Part shown: positions 8,129 through 16,236 of the stretch, one piece after another
Layout: every line of letters starts with the position of its first letter
Position numbering within the stretch: the first letter of the stretch is position 1
Assembly (NCBI GenBank): GCA_963743425.1
Contig: CAVUPU010000009.1
Location: 62,001-126,000 of the forward strand
Direction of reading: 5' to 3'
Source of the DNA: JAJVID01 sp963743425
GTDB lineage: Bacteria; Acidobacteriota; Blastocatellia; RBC074
DNA: 64,000 nt
Translations under genes and position numbers: made by a program
Notes under the pieces: generated by a model
Told to the model about the DNA's origin: nothing
The model's database searches: none
The model's input: the letters and a program-made list of their open reading frames with translations, nothing else

Positions 8129-9862
8129 TCAGTGAATCTCCGGCTCCGGCGTCTCGGCTCCGGCGTGCAGGAAATCGAAGTCGCATCCCTGATCGGCTTG
8201 CGTGACGCTCCGGCTGAAGAGCGCGCCGAAGCCCCGTTCATAACGCGGCGGCGGCGGCGCCCATCCGGCGCGCCGGCGCGCCATCTCTTCTTCGCCGATC
8301 AGCAGATTCAATTTTCGTCCCGCCACGTCGAATTCGATCGAATCCCCGTCGCGGACAAACGCCAGGGGGCCGCCGATGTAACTTTCGGGCGCGACGTGCA
8401 GCACGCAGGCGCCGTATGATGTGCCGCTCATCCGCGCGTCGGAAATCCGTACCATGTCGCGCACGCCTCTTTTCAAAAGCTTCTTCGGGATCGGGAGCAT
8501 GCCCCATTCCGGCATTCCAGGACCGCCCAATGGCCCGGCGTTCTGCAACACCAGCACGGAGTCTTCATCCACGTCGAGGTTCTCATCGTCGATCCGCGCG
8601 GCCATATCGTTATAGTCTTTGAAGACCACCGCTCGTCCGGTGTGCTGAAGCAGGCGTTTTTCAGCCGCCGTCGGTTTGGTCACCGCGCCGTTCGGGGCGA
8701 GGTTTCCGTACAAAATCGCCGTGCCGCCCTGCGGAGAGACGGGATTGTCCATCGAACGAATCACGTCATCGTTGTGAACTCCGGCGCCTGCGATGTTTTC
8801 GCCGAGCGCTCTGCCGTTGACCGTCAGGCAATCCAGATGCAGCAACGGGCCGATCCGGTAGAGCAGCGCGCGCAGCCCGCCGGCGTAATAGAAATCCTCC
8901 ATCAGATATTGCAGGCCCGACGGACGGATGTTGGCGATCATCGGCGTCCGATGCGAAATCTCGTCGAATTTTTTCAGATCGAGTTTGATTCCCGCTCGTC
9001 CGGCCATCGCGACCAGATGGATGATGGCGTTCGTGGAGCCGCCGATGGCCATGTCCGTCGTGATCGCATTCTCGAACGACCGCATCGTCAGAATGTCGCG
9101 CGGTTTCAAATCCTCCCAGACCATTTCGACTATGCGGCGGCCGCACGCCGTGGCCATCCGCTGATGATTCGCGTCAACCGCCGGAATGGAAGAGGCGCCG
9201 GGCAGCGTCATTCCCATAGCTTCAGCGATCGAGGTCATGGTCGAGGCGGTGCCCATGGTCATACAGTGACCGGGCGAACGCGCGATGCCGTCTTCCATCT
9301 CGGTCCATTCGGCGTCGGTGATATTGCCGGCGCATCTTTCGGCCCAGTATTTCCACACATCCGAGCCGCTGCCCAGGGCCTGACCGTTCCAATTACCGCG
9401 CAGCATCGGCCCGGCGGGCAGATAGATCGCGGGCAGGTTCATCGAAATCGCGCCCATCAACAGCCCCGGCGTGGTCTTGTCGCATCCCCCCATCAGCACT
9501 ACGCCGTCAATCGGCTGGCATCGCAGCAGTTCTTCTACCTCCATCGCCAGGAAGTTGCGATACATCATCGGGCTGGGCTTCATATAAGTTTCATTGACCG
9601 GCATCGCCGGGATTTCAACGGGGAAGCCGCCCGATTGCCAGACGCCGCGTTTGACCTCTTCGGCGCGCTGGCGGAAATGGCTGTGACAGGTCGTCAGATC
9701 GCTCCATGTGTTGATGACGGCGATGACGGGTTTGCCGGCGTAATCTTCACGCGCGTAGCCCATCTGTTTCGCGCGTGAACGATGTGTGAACGAGCGCAAA
9801 CTGTCAGAGCCTAGCCATCGCTGACTACGTAATTCTTGCGGAGCCTTCTTGCGTTTTGCCAT
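8129..9862 (-). CDS. IlvD/EDD family dehydratase, sugar-acid (arabinonate-like) type
   Basis: 577 residues. The Fe-S ligand cysteines are visible in TTCHSHFRQ, MGGCDKTTPG and SPGHCMTMGTASTM; the GGSTNAIIHLVAMA and SDARMSGTSYG motifs are also intact. The family dehydrates dihydroxy acids or aldonic acids using a [2Fe-2S] or [4Fe-4S] cluster. The RSRAKQMGY N-terminus and the SPGHC form resemble the arabinonate/sugar-acid branch more than branched-chain IlvD, and the operon is sugar-related, so a sugar-acid substrate is inferred. It ends 22 bases from the convergent menG. It is last in the sugar operon, 27 bases after the downstream mutase. Confidence 0.85.
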   Translation of the reverse strand: MAKRKKAPQELRSQRWLGSDSLRSFTHRSRAKQMGYAREDYAGKPVIAVINTWSDLTTCHSHFRQRAEEVKRGVWQSGGFPVEIPAMPVNETYMKPSPMMYRNFLAMEVEELLRCQPIDGVVLMGGCDKTTPGLLMGAISMNLPAIYLPAGPMLRGNWNGQALGSGSDVWKYWAERCAGNITDAEWTEMEDGIARSPGHCMTMGTASTMTSIAEAMGMTLPGASSIPAVDANHQRMATACGRRIVEMVWEDLKPRDILTMRSFENAITTDMAIGGSTNAIIHLVAMAGRAGIKLDLKKFDEISHRTPMIANIRPSGLQYLMEDFYYAGGLRALLYRIGPLLHLDCLTVNGRALGENIAGAGVHNDDVIRSMDNPVSPQGGTAILYGNLAPNGAVTKPTAAEKRLLQHTGRAVVFKDYNDMAARIDDENLDVDEDSVLVLQNAGPLGGPGMPEWGMLPIPKKLLKRGVRDMVRISDARMSGTSYGACVLHVAPESYIGGPLAFVRDGDSIEFDVAGRKLNLLIGEEEMARRRAGWAPPPPRYERGFGALFSRSVTQADQGCDFDFLHAGAETPEPEIH

Positions 9863-9888
9863 GTTCCTTCGTGGTTGATTTTCCGAAA

Positions 9889-11247
9889 TTATCTCAAGAC
9901 GCTCGCGACCCGCTCAAAAACGCCGTTCAGAATCTGTCGCGCCCGCGCTTCGTCTCGCGCTTCGACAACCAGGCGAACGATCGGTTCGGTGTTCGATCCG
10001 CGCACGTGCAACCAGGCGTCTTCAAAGATTATCTTCACGCCGTCGCGCAAATCCATCCGATGACCGGCGTATTCGCCGCGGACCATCTTCAAAATCTCGC
10101 CGATCTTGTTCGATGGGCATTCCAGTTTCTCTTTGATCATCCTGTAACGCGGCAGGTCGTCGAGAAGCCCCGTCACGGTTCGCCCGGTCTCGGCCAGCAA
10201 ATGCAGAATCAGAGCCATTCCGACCAGGCTGTCGCGGCAGAAATTTATGCGCGGGTAGATCACGCCGCCGTTGCCCTCGCCGCCAATCACCGCGCCCACC
10301 TGTCGCATCATCTCGGTGACGTTGGCTTCGCCGATCTTCGACCTGTGGAGTGGGCAATTGAACATCCGCGCCACGCCATCCATCGCCGATGTGGTCGAGA
10401 GGTTGGCCACGACCGCCCCCGGCGTCTTGCTCAAAACGTAGCGGGCCGCCAGCGCGAGCGTGTAATCCTCGCCGATCGGCTCGCCCGTTTCGGCGACGAC
10501 GGCCAACCGGTCGGCGTCCATGTCCTGCGCGAAGCCGATGTCGACGCTGCTCTCTTTTACCAACTGACAGAGACGCGTGAGATTCTCCGGCGTCGGTTCG
10601 GCGCCTCGCGGGAACGAGCCGTCCGGCGTGGTGTTGATCGTGATGACTTCGGCCCCCAACGCCTCGATCAGTTGCGGAGCGACGACCGAACCCGCGCCGT
10701 TGCACGAATCGAGCGCGACCTTCAATTTGCGCGCGGTCTGCGGCAATGCGCCGACCGAACTGATGATCGCATTGATATGAGCGTCGAGCGCGAACGTGAA
10801 TGGTTCGACGCCGCGCATCTCGGCGCCCGCAATCTTGGTGTAATCGCCCTGGTGATAGATGTCGAGCAACTCGCGCGCCTGCCCGGCGCTCAAAAACAGC
10901 CCCTCGGAGTTGATGAACTTGAGCGCGTTCCATTCCGCCGGATTGTGGCTGGCGGTGATGGCGACGCCGCCTTGCGCGTGTCGCTGCCTGACGATCAACT
11001 GCACGGTCGGCACAGGACAGACATCCAGATCGATCACCCGGCAGCCGCTCGAAAGCAATCCGGCGATCACCGCCTGGCGAACCATCTCGCCCGATGTGCG
11101 CGTGTCGCGGCCGATGACGATCGCGCCCGAACCTACGTAAGTTCCGAAGGCCTGGGCGAAGCGCGCGAGCAGCGTGGGCGTGAGCGAATCGCCGATTACG
11201 CCGCGAACGCCGGAGATGCTGATTTTGAGTGTGGGTATGGCTCGCAT
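9889..11247 (-). CDS. glmM: Phosphoglucosamine mutase / phosphohexomutase, catalytically intact copy
   Basis: About 452 residues with all four alpha-D-phosphohexomutase signatures: the phospho-serine loop TASHNPAEWN, the metal loop DMDADRL, the sugar-binding loop GGEGNGGVI, and the phosphate loop RGSNTEPIVR. The GEGNGG form matches the archaeal-type GlmM branch. It interconverts 6-phospho and 1-phospho hexoses, probably glucosamine phosphate for cell-wall precursor synthesis. ATG 11247 is chosen (TTG 11265 is an alternative). A degenerate paralog lies upstream at 11858-13210 in the same operon. Confidence 0.9.
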   Translation of the reverse strand: MRAIPTLKISISGVRGVIGDSLTPTLLARFAQAFGTYVGSGAIVIGRDTRTSGEMVRQAVIAGLLSSGCRVIDLDVCPVPTVQLIVRQRHAQGGVAITASHNPAEWNALKFINSEGLFLSAGQARELLDIYHQGDYTKIAGAEMRGVEPFTFALDAHINAIISSVGALPQTARKLKVALDSCNGAGSVVAPQLIEALGAEVITINTTPDGSFPRGAEPTPENLTRLCQLVKESSVDIGFAQDMDADRLAVVAETGEPIGEDYTLALAARYVLSKTPGAVVANLSTTSAMDGVARMFNCPLHRSKIGEANVTEMMRQVGAVIGGEGNGGVIYPRINFCRDSLVGMALILHLLAETGRTVTGLLDDLPRYRMIKEKLECPSNKIGEILKMVRGEYAGHRMDLRDGVKIIFEDAWLHVRGSNTEPIVRLVVEARDEARARQILNGVFERVASVLR

Positions 11248-11261
11248 ACTCGAAGATAACT

Positions 11262-11348
11262 TCAAACGTCGTCGTAGTGGCTGAGATAGAGTTCCTGACT
11301 GGTTTCGTAGCCGATACGTTCAGAGAAGGAGAACTGATAGCGGCTCAT
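11262..11348 (-). CDS. 28-residue ORF coupled to the DUF5678 gene, possibly a remnant
   Basis: The ORF begins with an ATG that overlaps the upstream TGA (ATGA) and encodes MSRYQFSFSERIGYETSQEL followed by eight residues ending DDV. Coupling suggests it was once a real second gene of a DUF5678 pair. DUF5678 genes can sit beside a small aspartic-protease-like gene, and this may be its truncated start, but that is a guess. It ends 15 bases before the mutase start. Confidence 0.35.
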   Translation of the reverse strand: MSRYQFSFSERIGYETSQELYLSHYDDV

Positions 11349-11599
11349 AACCATCCTCCCATCGGAGGCCCAGTCTCTTCCACGATGTATTTAGCAAAAG
11401 GCATTTTGACGCCTTCGGCGCGAGCTTGCTCTACGATAGGAATCGGATCAGGACCGTGACCGATCAAACGGTCTCCATCCAGAACCACCCATTCGCCCAC
11501 GTACTCTCGCCGGTGCTCTTTCAACCATTCCAACTCTTTTTTCAGATCAATTACTCCCAGAGGAGATTTACGAACTTCTGGCGCGGTCCTGATTGACAT
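11345..11599 (-). CDS. DUF5678 domain protein
   Basis: 84 residues. The core LKKELEWLKEHRREYVGEWV, then LDGDRLIGHGPD and GVKMPFAKYIVEE, matches the DUF5678 pattern (a W-x-AL-like strand, a Gly turn, then a helix and a hydrophobic strand). Its function is unknown; such proteins often sit in two-gene stability modules. ATG 11599 is preceded by GAGGT at good spacing. Its start lies inside the upstream small membrane gene by 32 bases and its stop overlaps the next small ORF. Confidence 0.75.
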   Translation of the reverse strand: MSIRTAPEVRKSPLGVIDLKKELEWLKEHRREYVGEWVVLDGDRLIGHGPDPIPIVEQARAEGVKMPFAKYIVEETGPPMGGWL

Positions 11600-11855
11600 A
11601 TTTGACCTCAATCAAAGAGTACTGGAACAAATATAACAGTATTACCAAATTTTCTAGACCGCCAACAATGATACACCACCAAGCCATAACACGCCCCGCC
11701 ATCGGCTCCGTTGATCCATTGATGACAATCATCGCTCTGACCCCGATAAAAACCGAGACGCATGAAGTCATCCACGCCACTGGCCAGATCGTAAACACAA
11801 ATCCCAGTGAGAGCATTCTGCTGAGTCTGATCTGTCGTTCCAGTTGGGGAGCCAT
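11568..11855 (-). CDS. Small membrane protein inside the mutase operon
   Basis: 95 residues with a strong Shine-Dalgarno (AGGAAGG) seven bases before ATG 11855. Two to three hydrophobic spans can be seen at about 13-45 (FVFTIWPVAWMTSCVSVFIG) and 57-83 (AWWCIIVGGLENLVILLYLF). No family is recognised. It starts three bases after the stop of the upstream mutase paralog and overlaps DUF5678 downstream, so it belongs to the same transcript. It may be part of a small cassette inserted between two mutase copies. Confidence 0.65.
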   Translation of the reverse strand: MAPQLERQIRLSRMLSLGFVFTIWPVAWMTSCVSVFIGVRAMIVINGSTEPMAGRVMAWWCIIVGGLENLVILLYLFQYSLIEVKYVNQDRARSS

Positions 11856-11857
11856 CG

Positions 11858-13210
11858 TTATCCCTTCCTGATCTGATCGCTGGCCCAATATAAAAGCTCC
11901 CTGGCGCGCGTCTCATTCTCTGCTTCCGCGATTATGCGAATCATTGACTCCGTGTTCGACGCGCGAATGTGAACCCACCCATCCGGCCAGGCGAGTTTGA
12001 CGCCGTCGCTCAAATCGATCTCCGCCGCGCCCGCGCGTTCGCTCACCTCGCGCGCGTTCTGAAGCGCCGAGTAAAGCAGATTCGGCTCGATCTGCACGTA
12101 ATGTTTCAACATTGTGTAACGCGGTAAATTCGCGACAAGCTCTGAAACCGGTTTTCCGGTCCTGGCCATCTGTTCGAGGATCAGTCCTATCGCCGCCGCG
12201 CTGTCATTGGCCGCATGGATTTCGGGGATCGTCACCGCGCCGTTGCCTTCGCCGCCGATCACGGCGTTATGCTCCAGGATCGCTTCGGAGACGTAAGCGG
12301 CGCCGACCGGAACGCGGATGACGTTCGAGTCGTATCGCGCGGCGATCTTTTCGATGGCTTGCGTGGTCGAGATGTTGGTGACGACCACGCCCGGCGTCCG
12401 GCTGAGTTTGATGTCGGTCGCGAGCGCGAGCGTCATCTCTTCCGAGAGCGGCTCGCCGGTTTCGGCGCCTATGCCCAATCGCTCGCCGTCGGCGTCATGG
12501 GCGAAGCCGATGTCGGCGCGTCCGGCTTTGACTAAGGCGCGAAGCTGCGCCATCGTCTCGCGCTTCGGCTCGGGGTCGTGCGGGAACGGCGCCGCGATGT
12601 CGTCGTTGATGGCTAGGACTGTGCAGCCAAGCTCCGCCAGCCATCGCGGACTCAACACCGAGCACGCGCCGTTGCAGCAATCGACCGCCACGGTCAGCTT
12701 GCGCGCGCGTATCGCTTCGACGTCAAAGGCGCTCTTTAGAACTTCGATGTGGCGTTCGATAGCGTCCTGCGTTTCAATGTGGGTTTGGATTTCGTTCCAT
12801 TTCGCCTTTTCGAATTCGCCCTGATGAAAGATGTCCAGCAGCTCTTCGGCCTGCCTCGTGTTCAGGTAAAGGCCGTCGCCGCGGACGAATTTCAGCGCGT
12901 TCCATTGGGACGGATTGTGACCGGCGGTGATCGAAACACCCCCCGCCGCGTTGAGGCGCTTGACCGCGAGCTGCATCGTCGGCGTGGGGCAGACGCCCAG
13001 ATCGATGGCCTCGCAGCCGGCGGCCAGCAATCCGGCCATCACCGCCGATCGAACCATCGGCCCCGACGGGCGCGTGTCGCGGCAAACCAGAACGCGCCCG
13101 CCGCCCAGATAAGTTCCGACCGCCTGCGCGAAGGCGATCGCCAGTTCGGGCGTGAAGGTTTCACCGACAATGCCGCGAACGCCTGTAATGCCGATCTTCA
13201 AAGGTTTCAT
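11858..13210 (-). CDS. Phosphohexomutase paralog lacking the phospho-serine
   Basis: About 450 residues, same fold as the downstream GlmM, beginning MKPLKIGITGVRGIVGETF. Key sites have changed: the active loop reads TAGHNPSQWN, so glycine replaces the serine that carries the phosphate. The metal loop is DADGER instead of DxDxDR, and the phosphate loop is RASNTESMIR, without the usual Pro. The sugar loop GGEGNGAVT is kept. It may be a non-catalytic partner, a regulator, or an enzyme with a different phosphate-transfer route. The start ATG 13210 lies one base after the galK stop, so it is firmly in the operon. Confidence 0.85.
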   Translation of the reverse strand: MKPLKIGITGVRGIVGETFTPELAIAFAQAVGTYLGGGRVLVCRDTRPSGPMVRSAVMAGLLAAGCEAIDLGVCPTPTMQLAVKRLNAAGGVSITAGHNPSQWNALKFVRGDGLYLNTRQAEELLDIFHQGEFEKAKWNEIQTHIETQDAIERHIEVLKSAFDVEAIRARKLTVAVDCCNGACSVLSPRWLAELGCTVLAINDDIAAPFPHDPEPKRETMAQLRALVKAGRADIGFAHDADGERLGIGAETGEPLSEEMTLALATDIKLSRTPGVVVTNISTTQAIEKIAARYDSNVIRVPVGAAYVSEAILEHNAVIGGEGNGAVTIPEIHAANDSAAAIGLILEQMARTGKPVSELVANLPRYTMLKHYVQIEPNLLYSALQNAREVSERAGAAEIDLSDGVKLAWPDGWVHIRASNTESMIRIIAEAENETRARELLYWASDQIRKG

Positions 13211-13211
13211 A

Positions 13212-14537
13212 TTACAGATTGAGAAACTCAAGCCCGTTGCCCGGCGTCGAAACCATCACCGATCCTTCGCCGAGCCCGTCGCGCCCGCGCGGGCCGTAAA
13301 ATTCGTTTTGCACGCGGTCAATCAGCGATTGCGTGTTTTCAGCCGTCGTCAGCGCCAGTACGTTTCCGCCGAATCCGCCGCCCATAAGTCGCGCTCCGTA
13401 AACCTGCGGGTCGGCGTTGATGATCTTGATCAGACGCTCTACTTGCGGTGTGCTGACCCCGTAAAACCTGCGCAGGCTCTCGTGGGAAAAGCGCATCATA
13501 ACGCCAAGCCCTCGCATCTTCTCATCATCCTCTTTGTCGTGGCGCAATCGCATGATCGCGGTCTCCACTCGATCCGCTTCGCCCTCGTGATGTCGCATGC
13601 GGTTGCGCAGTTTGAGCGGATGCGAACGCCGCTCTCTCACAAGTTCGGGGAACTCGCGCTCGCATTCGCGGAAGACCTGTGGATAAAGCCTTTCGACTTC
13701 ATCGAGCGTAATTGTCTTAGGCGCCTTGCCGTCTTTCGCGCCGCTCAAGATCGCTGGAATCAGCAAGCGCGAAACCGCCGCACGTTCGTTGTATTCCAGC
13801 ATCACCTCGCGCCCTTTGTCGGCAGCGTGCGAAAAGAAGGTGAGCCACCGATAACGGTAATCGGGCAAAGAAATCTGTTCGACCCGTCCGTCCGAGTGCG
13901 AAATATGAACGGCGCGTCCGCGCCCGGCCAGACAGATCGTCAAGTGGTCAAGCGCGCCGCCGCGCGTCCCAATAAACCATTCGGCCTGCGATGAATCGCG
14001 CGCAAGCTCGTCAAGATCGCGTTTAAGCCGATTGACTTCCCGAATCGCCGCGCCCGCAAGCACAACCAACGCTGATGATGACGATGCGCCGCTGTTCGGC
14101 GGGATTGATGATTCGATCAGGAAGTCGAACCCGTGTTTGACACTCGCGCCATATTTCCAGCGCGCAAAACAGATCGCGCCCTTGACATAGTTGCTCCAGT
14201 GCGGCGCAGGCGCCGGGCGGTTGAAGACAAAAGATTCCCAGGTCTGTCCCGTGTAATCTCCGACCTCCTCTTCATCAAGCGCTAAGCTGAACGACGGGAA
14301 TTTTTCGAGCATTGAAGCGCCGCGAACCTGCCCATCGTCTGTTGCCCGGAAGAGCATCAGCATCTCGTGTTCGCGGCTTCCGAAAGCCAGCGACGCGGTT
14401 GGCAAGTACGAAACGTAATCAACGTGTTCGCCGAGGATGTTGATCCGAGCCGGAGCGCGTATTACGCCCACTTCGCCATCGCCGTATAGCTCTTTGAAGC
14501 GTTGCAGCGCCGAGGACAATCTGGCCTGTTCCATCAT
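13212..14537 (-). CDS. galK: Galactokinase-like GHMP sugar kinase
   Basis: 441 residues. The galactokinase signature is present but altered (PARINILGEHVDYVSYLP instead of GEHTDYN). The ATP loop PNSGASSSSALVV, the catalytic-Asp region GGALDHLTI (usual form CGIMDQ) and the C-terminal ARLMGGGFGGNVLAL are intact. GHMP kinases phosphorylate sugars at C1. The altered sugar loop means the substrate may be a galactose derivative, such as an amino sugar or uronic acid. It starts 16 bases after the isomerase gene and is followed at one base by the mutase paralog, so a sugar-1-phosphate is probably passed on. Confidence 0.82.
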   Translation of the reverse strand: MMEQARLSSALQRFKELYGDGEVGVIRAPARINILGEHVDYVSYLPTASLAFGSREHEMLMLFRATDDGQVRGASMLEKFPSFSLALDEEEVGDYTGQTWESFVFNRPAPAPHWSNYVKGAICFARWKYGASVKHGFDFLIESSIPPNSGASSSSALVVLAGAAIREVNRLKRDLDELARDSSQAEWFIGTRGGALDHLTICLAGRGRAVHISHSDGRVEQISLPDYRYRWLTFFSHAADKGREVMLEYNERAAVSRLLIPAILSGAKDGKAPKTITLDEVERLYPQVFRECEREFPELVRERRSHPLKLRNRMRHHEGEADRVETAIMRLRHDKEDDEKMRGLGVMMRFSHESLRRFYGVSTPQVERLIKIINADPQVYGARLMGGGFGGNVLALTTAENTQSLIDRVQNEFYGPRGRDGLGEGSVMVSTPGNGLEFLNL

Positions 14538-14553
14538 CTCTCTTAATTCTCCG

Positions 14554-15438
14554 TCAAGCGCCGGCGGATTTTAGATGCCTGATGTTAGATTCGACCGCGC
14601 GGTCGTAATCAGTCGCGCTGATTAGTCCCGAACCCAGCTCTTGTATGAATTTCAGATCGGCTTCGGTGAATTCCATATCGCTCTCGCGTTTTTCGGTAGA
14701 TAGGGCCAGCGGCGTGCGGTCAATCGTCAACACGAATTCAGCCGTCAGATGGCCCTGATAGTTTATTGATTTGAGCGTCGAGATCACTTCAGCCCAATCG
14801 TATTTGCCATGCCCGGCGGGTTTGCGGTTGTTGTCGGCGACGTGAAAATCGAGCAGCTTGTCGCCGACATTGCGAATCGCCTGCATCGGATCGACCTCTT
14901 CGATGTTGATGTGAAACGCGTCGAGCACGACGCTCATGCCATAGCCGACCTCTTCGGCCAATCGGAGCGCCTGATCGTGGCGGTTGATGAAATAGGTCTC
15001 GAAGCGGTTGAGCGGCTCGATGCCCGGCGTGACGCCGTGATCGGCGGCGAAGGCCGCGACCTCCTTCAAACCTTCGACCGCCCATCGCCACTCTTCGGCG
15101 GGCGAAGCCATTGGCTTAATCTTGCCGACCGTCGTGGGAACGATGCAGAACATCCGCCCGCCGAGCGCCTCGGTCATCCTGACGCAATCTTTCATATACT
15201 CGACCGTGCCGGCGCGGACGTTTTTGTCAGGGTGAATCAAATCGCGCCCCTCGAACATCATCGTCACTCCACCCCAACATTCGATCTCGTATTTGTCCAT
15301 CAGCGCGCGGACCTCGTCGGTGTTGTGACGCGCAGGCTCGCCGCTGATTTCAATGCCGTCGTAGCCGAACCGATGCAATCGTTCCAGCGTTGTTTCGATC
15401 GGTTCAGGTCTCATCCAGTTGTGCATCGAGTGCTTCAT
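14554..15438 (-). CDS. Sugar phosphate isomerase/epimerase (xylose-isomerase-like TIM barrel)
   Basis: 294 residues. The fold is recognisable from FGYDGIEISGEP at strand 2, the metal-ligand Glu in GIEPLNRFETYFINR, VVLDAFHINIEE (Asp and His ligands) and HLTAEFVLTID (final Glu). Members epimerise or isomerise ketoses such as tagatose/psicose, or act on inositol derivatives. The substrate is unknown. It is the first gene of the sugar operon, and ATG 15438 has no competing start. A second member of the family is at 38136-39017. Confidence 0.85.
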   Translation of the reverse strand: MKHSMHNWMRPEPIETTLERLHRFGYDGIEISGEPARHNTDEVRALMDKYEIECWGGVTMMFEGRDLIHPDKNVRAGTVEYMKDCVRMTEALGGRMFCIVPTTVGKIKPMASPAEEWRWAVEGLKEVAAFAADHGVTPGIEPLNRFETYFINRHDQALRLAEEVGYGMSVVLDAFHINIEEVDPMQAIRNVGDKLLDFHVADNNRKPAGHGKYDWAEVISTLKSINYQGHLTAEFVLTIDRTPLALSTEKRESDMEFTEADLKFIQELGSGLISATDYDRAVESNIRHLKSAGA

Positions 15439-15455
15439 CGTGATCTCCCCGGTCG

Positions 15456-15792
15456 TTAGGGTTGTTTAGCTTTTCTTTGCGCATCACGTTCAAGGAAAAA
15501 TTGTTCAACAGATGATGAGATATAAAAGCTCGTTTGCTTCAGAAGATGGAGCGCCTGTGCAAAATCAACGATCCCTTTGTCTGCGGCGCGATCTAAAATC
15601 CCCAGCGTGCCGACAGTTGAAAGATTACGTTTGGCCGCTTCCTGGCGCGCAGCCTTTTCATCTACCAGTAACAGGTCTGCGCTCAACTCTTGAGCCATTT
15701 GAGATGATTTGTCCAAAGAGAGTGGGTAAAATTTCCTGAAGGCCAATCAAAACGAGATAATTTATGGGAGATGTGTCAGCGATGATGATCAT
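15456..15792 (-). pseudogene. DUF3368/VapC-like PIN toxin with internal deletion
   Basis: Reading from ATG 15792 gives MIIIADTSPINYLVLIGLQE then ILPTLFGQII, the standard start of a DUF3368 PIN protein. After that the frame meets a stop within about 15 codons. In another frame the normal C-terminal half continues: AQELSADLLLVDEKAARQEA then TVGTLGILDRAADKGI. The middle of the PIN domain is missing, so an internal deletion joined the two halves out of frame near 15690-15700. The ATG overlaps the antitoxin stop (TGATG), showing that the pair was once coupled. No active toxin is expected. Confidence 0.8.
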
Positions 15793-16055
15793 CAAGGGAT
15801 AAGCTCTTTGATGTTTTCCAATTCGAGTTGTAGCTCCGCCTCGTCATAATCAACCCAGGGAACACCGTGAGCGGCCAGGAATTCATGCGCCTGTATCCTG
15901 GTTTCCAAGCCCAGGATGCGACGCACCTGAGCTATCGTCAGTTGACCGGACTTAAACCCCTCAAGCGCAAACTCTTCAAGAATGCGATGTGAAATTTCCC
16001 CATTCTGACCGCTTAAAACATCATCCGGTATTGCGACCTTAACCGAGACTTCCAT
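15792..16055 (-). CDS. UPF0175 family antitoxin
   Basis: 87 residues. The UPF0175 pattern is clear: EISHRILEEFALEGFKSGQL, TIAQVRRILGL as the helix-turn-helix-like element, then AHEFLAAHGVPWVDYDEAEL. These proteins pair with DUF3368 PIN toxins, and the neighbouring gene is exactly that, though broken. ATG 16055 has a strong GGGAGGAG eight bases upstream; the longer TTG-started reading from 16127 is unlikely. The antitoxin now appears to be an orphan. Confidence 0.85.
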   Translation of the reverse strand: MEVSVKVAIPDDVLSGQNGEISHRILEEFALEGFKSGQLTIAQVRRILGLETRIQAHEFLAAHGVPWVDYDEAELQLELENIKELIP

Positions 16056-16236
16056 AATGCGCTCCTCCCTTCGGACTTTTGCCTTGATCGCCACAATTAT
16101 AACAACCGCGCCATTGCCTTTGAACATCGGCGAGAAGATAATTTGCGCCGCTAATCAATCATCACATCATCGGTAAATCAACAACCACGCCGCTTTCTTC
16201 TTTCATTCAGCGGCGGCGCGCCGGAGGAGCTTGCCA

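Noticed and set aside
8642..9778. 378-codon open frame on the plus strand over the dehydratase
   Set aside because: It runs antisense to the IlvD/EDD gene, has no start signal and no recognisable domain.
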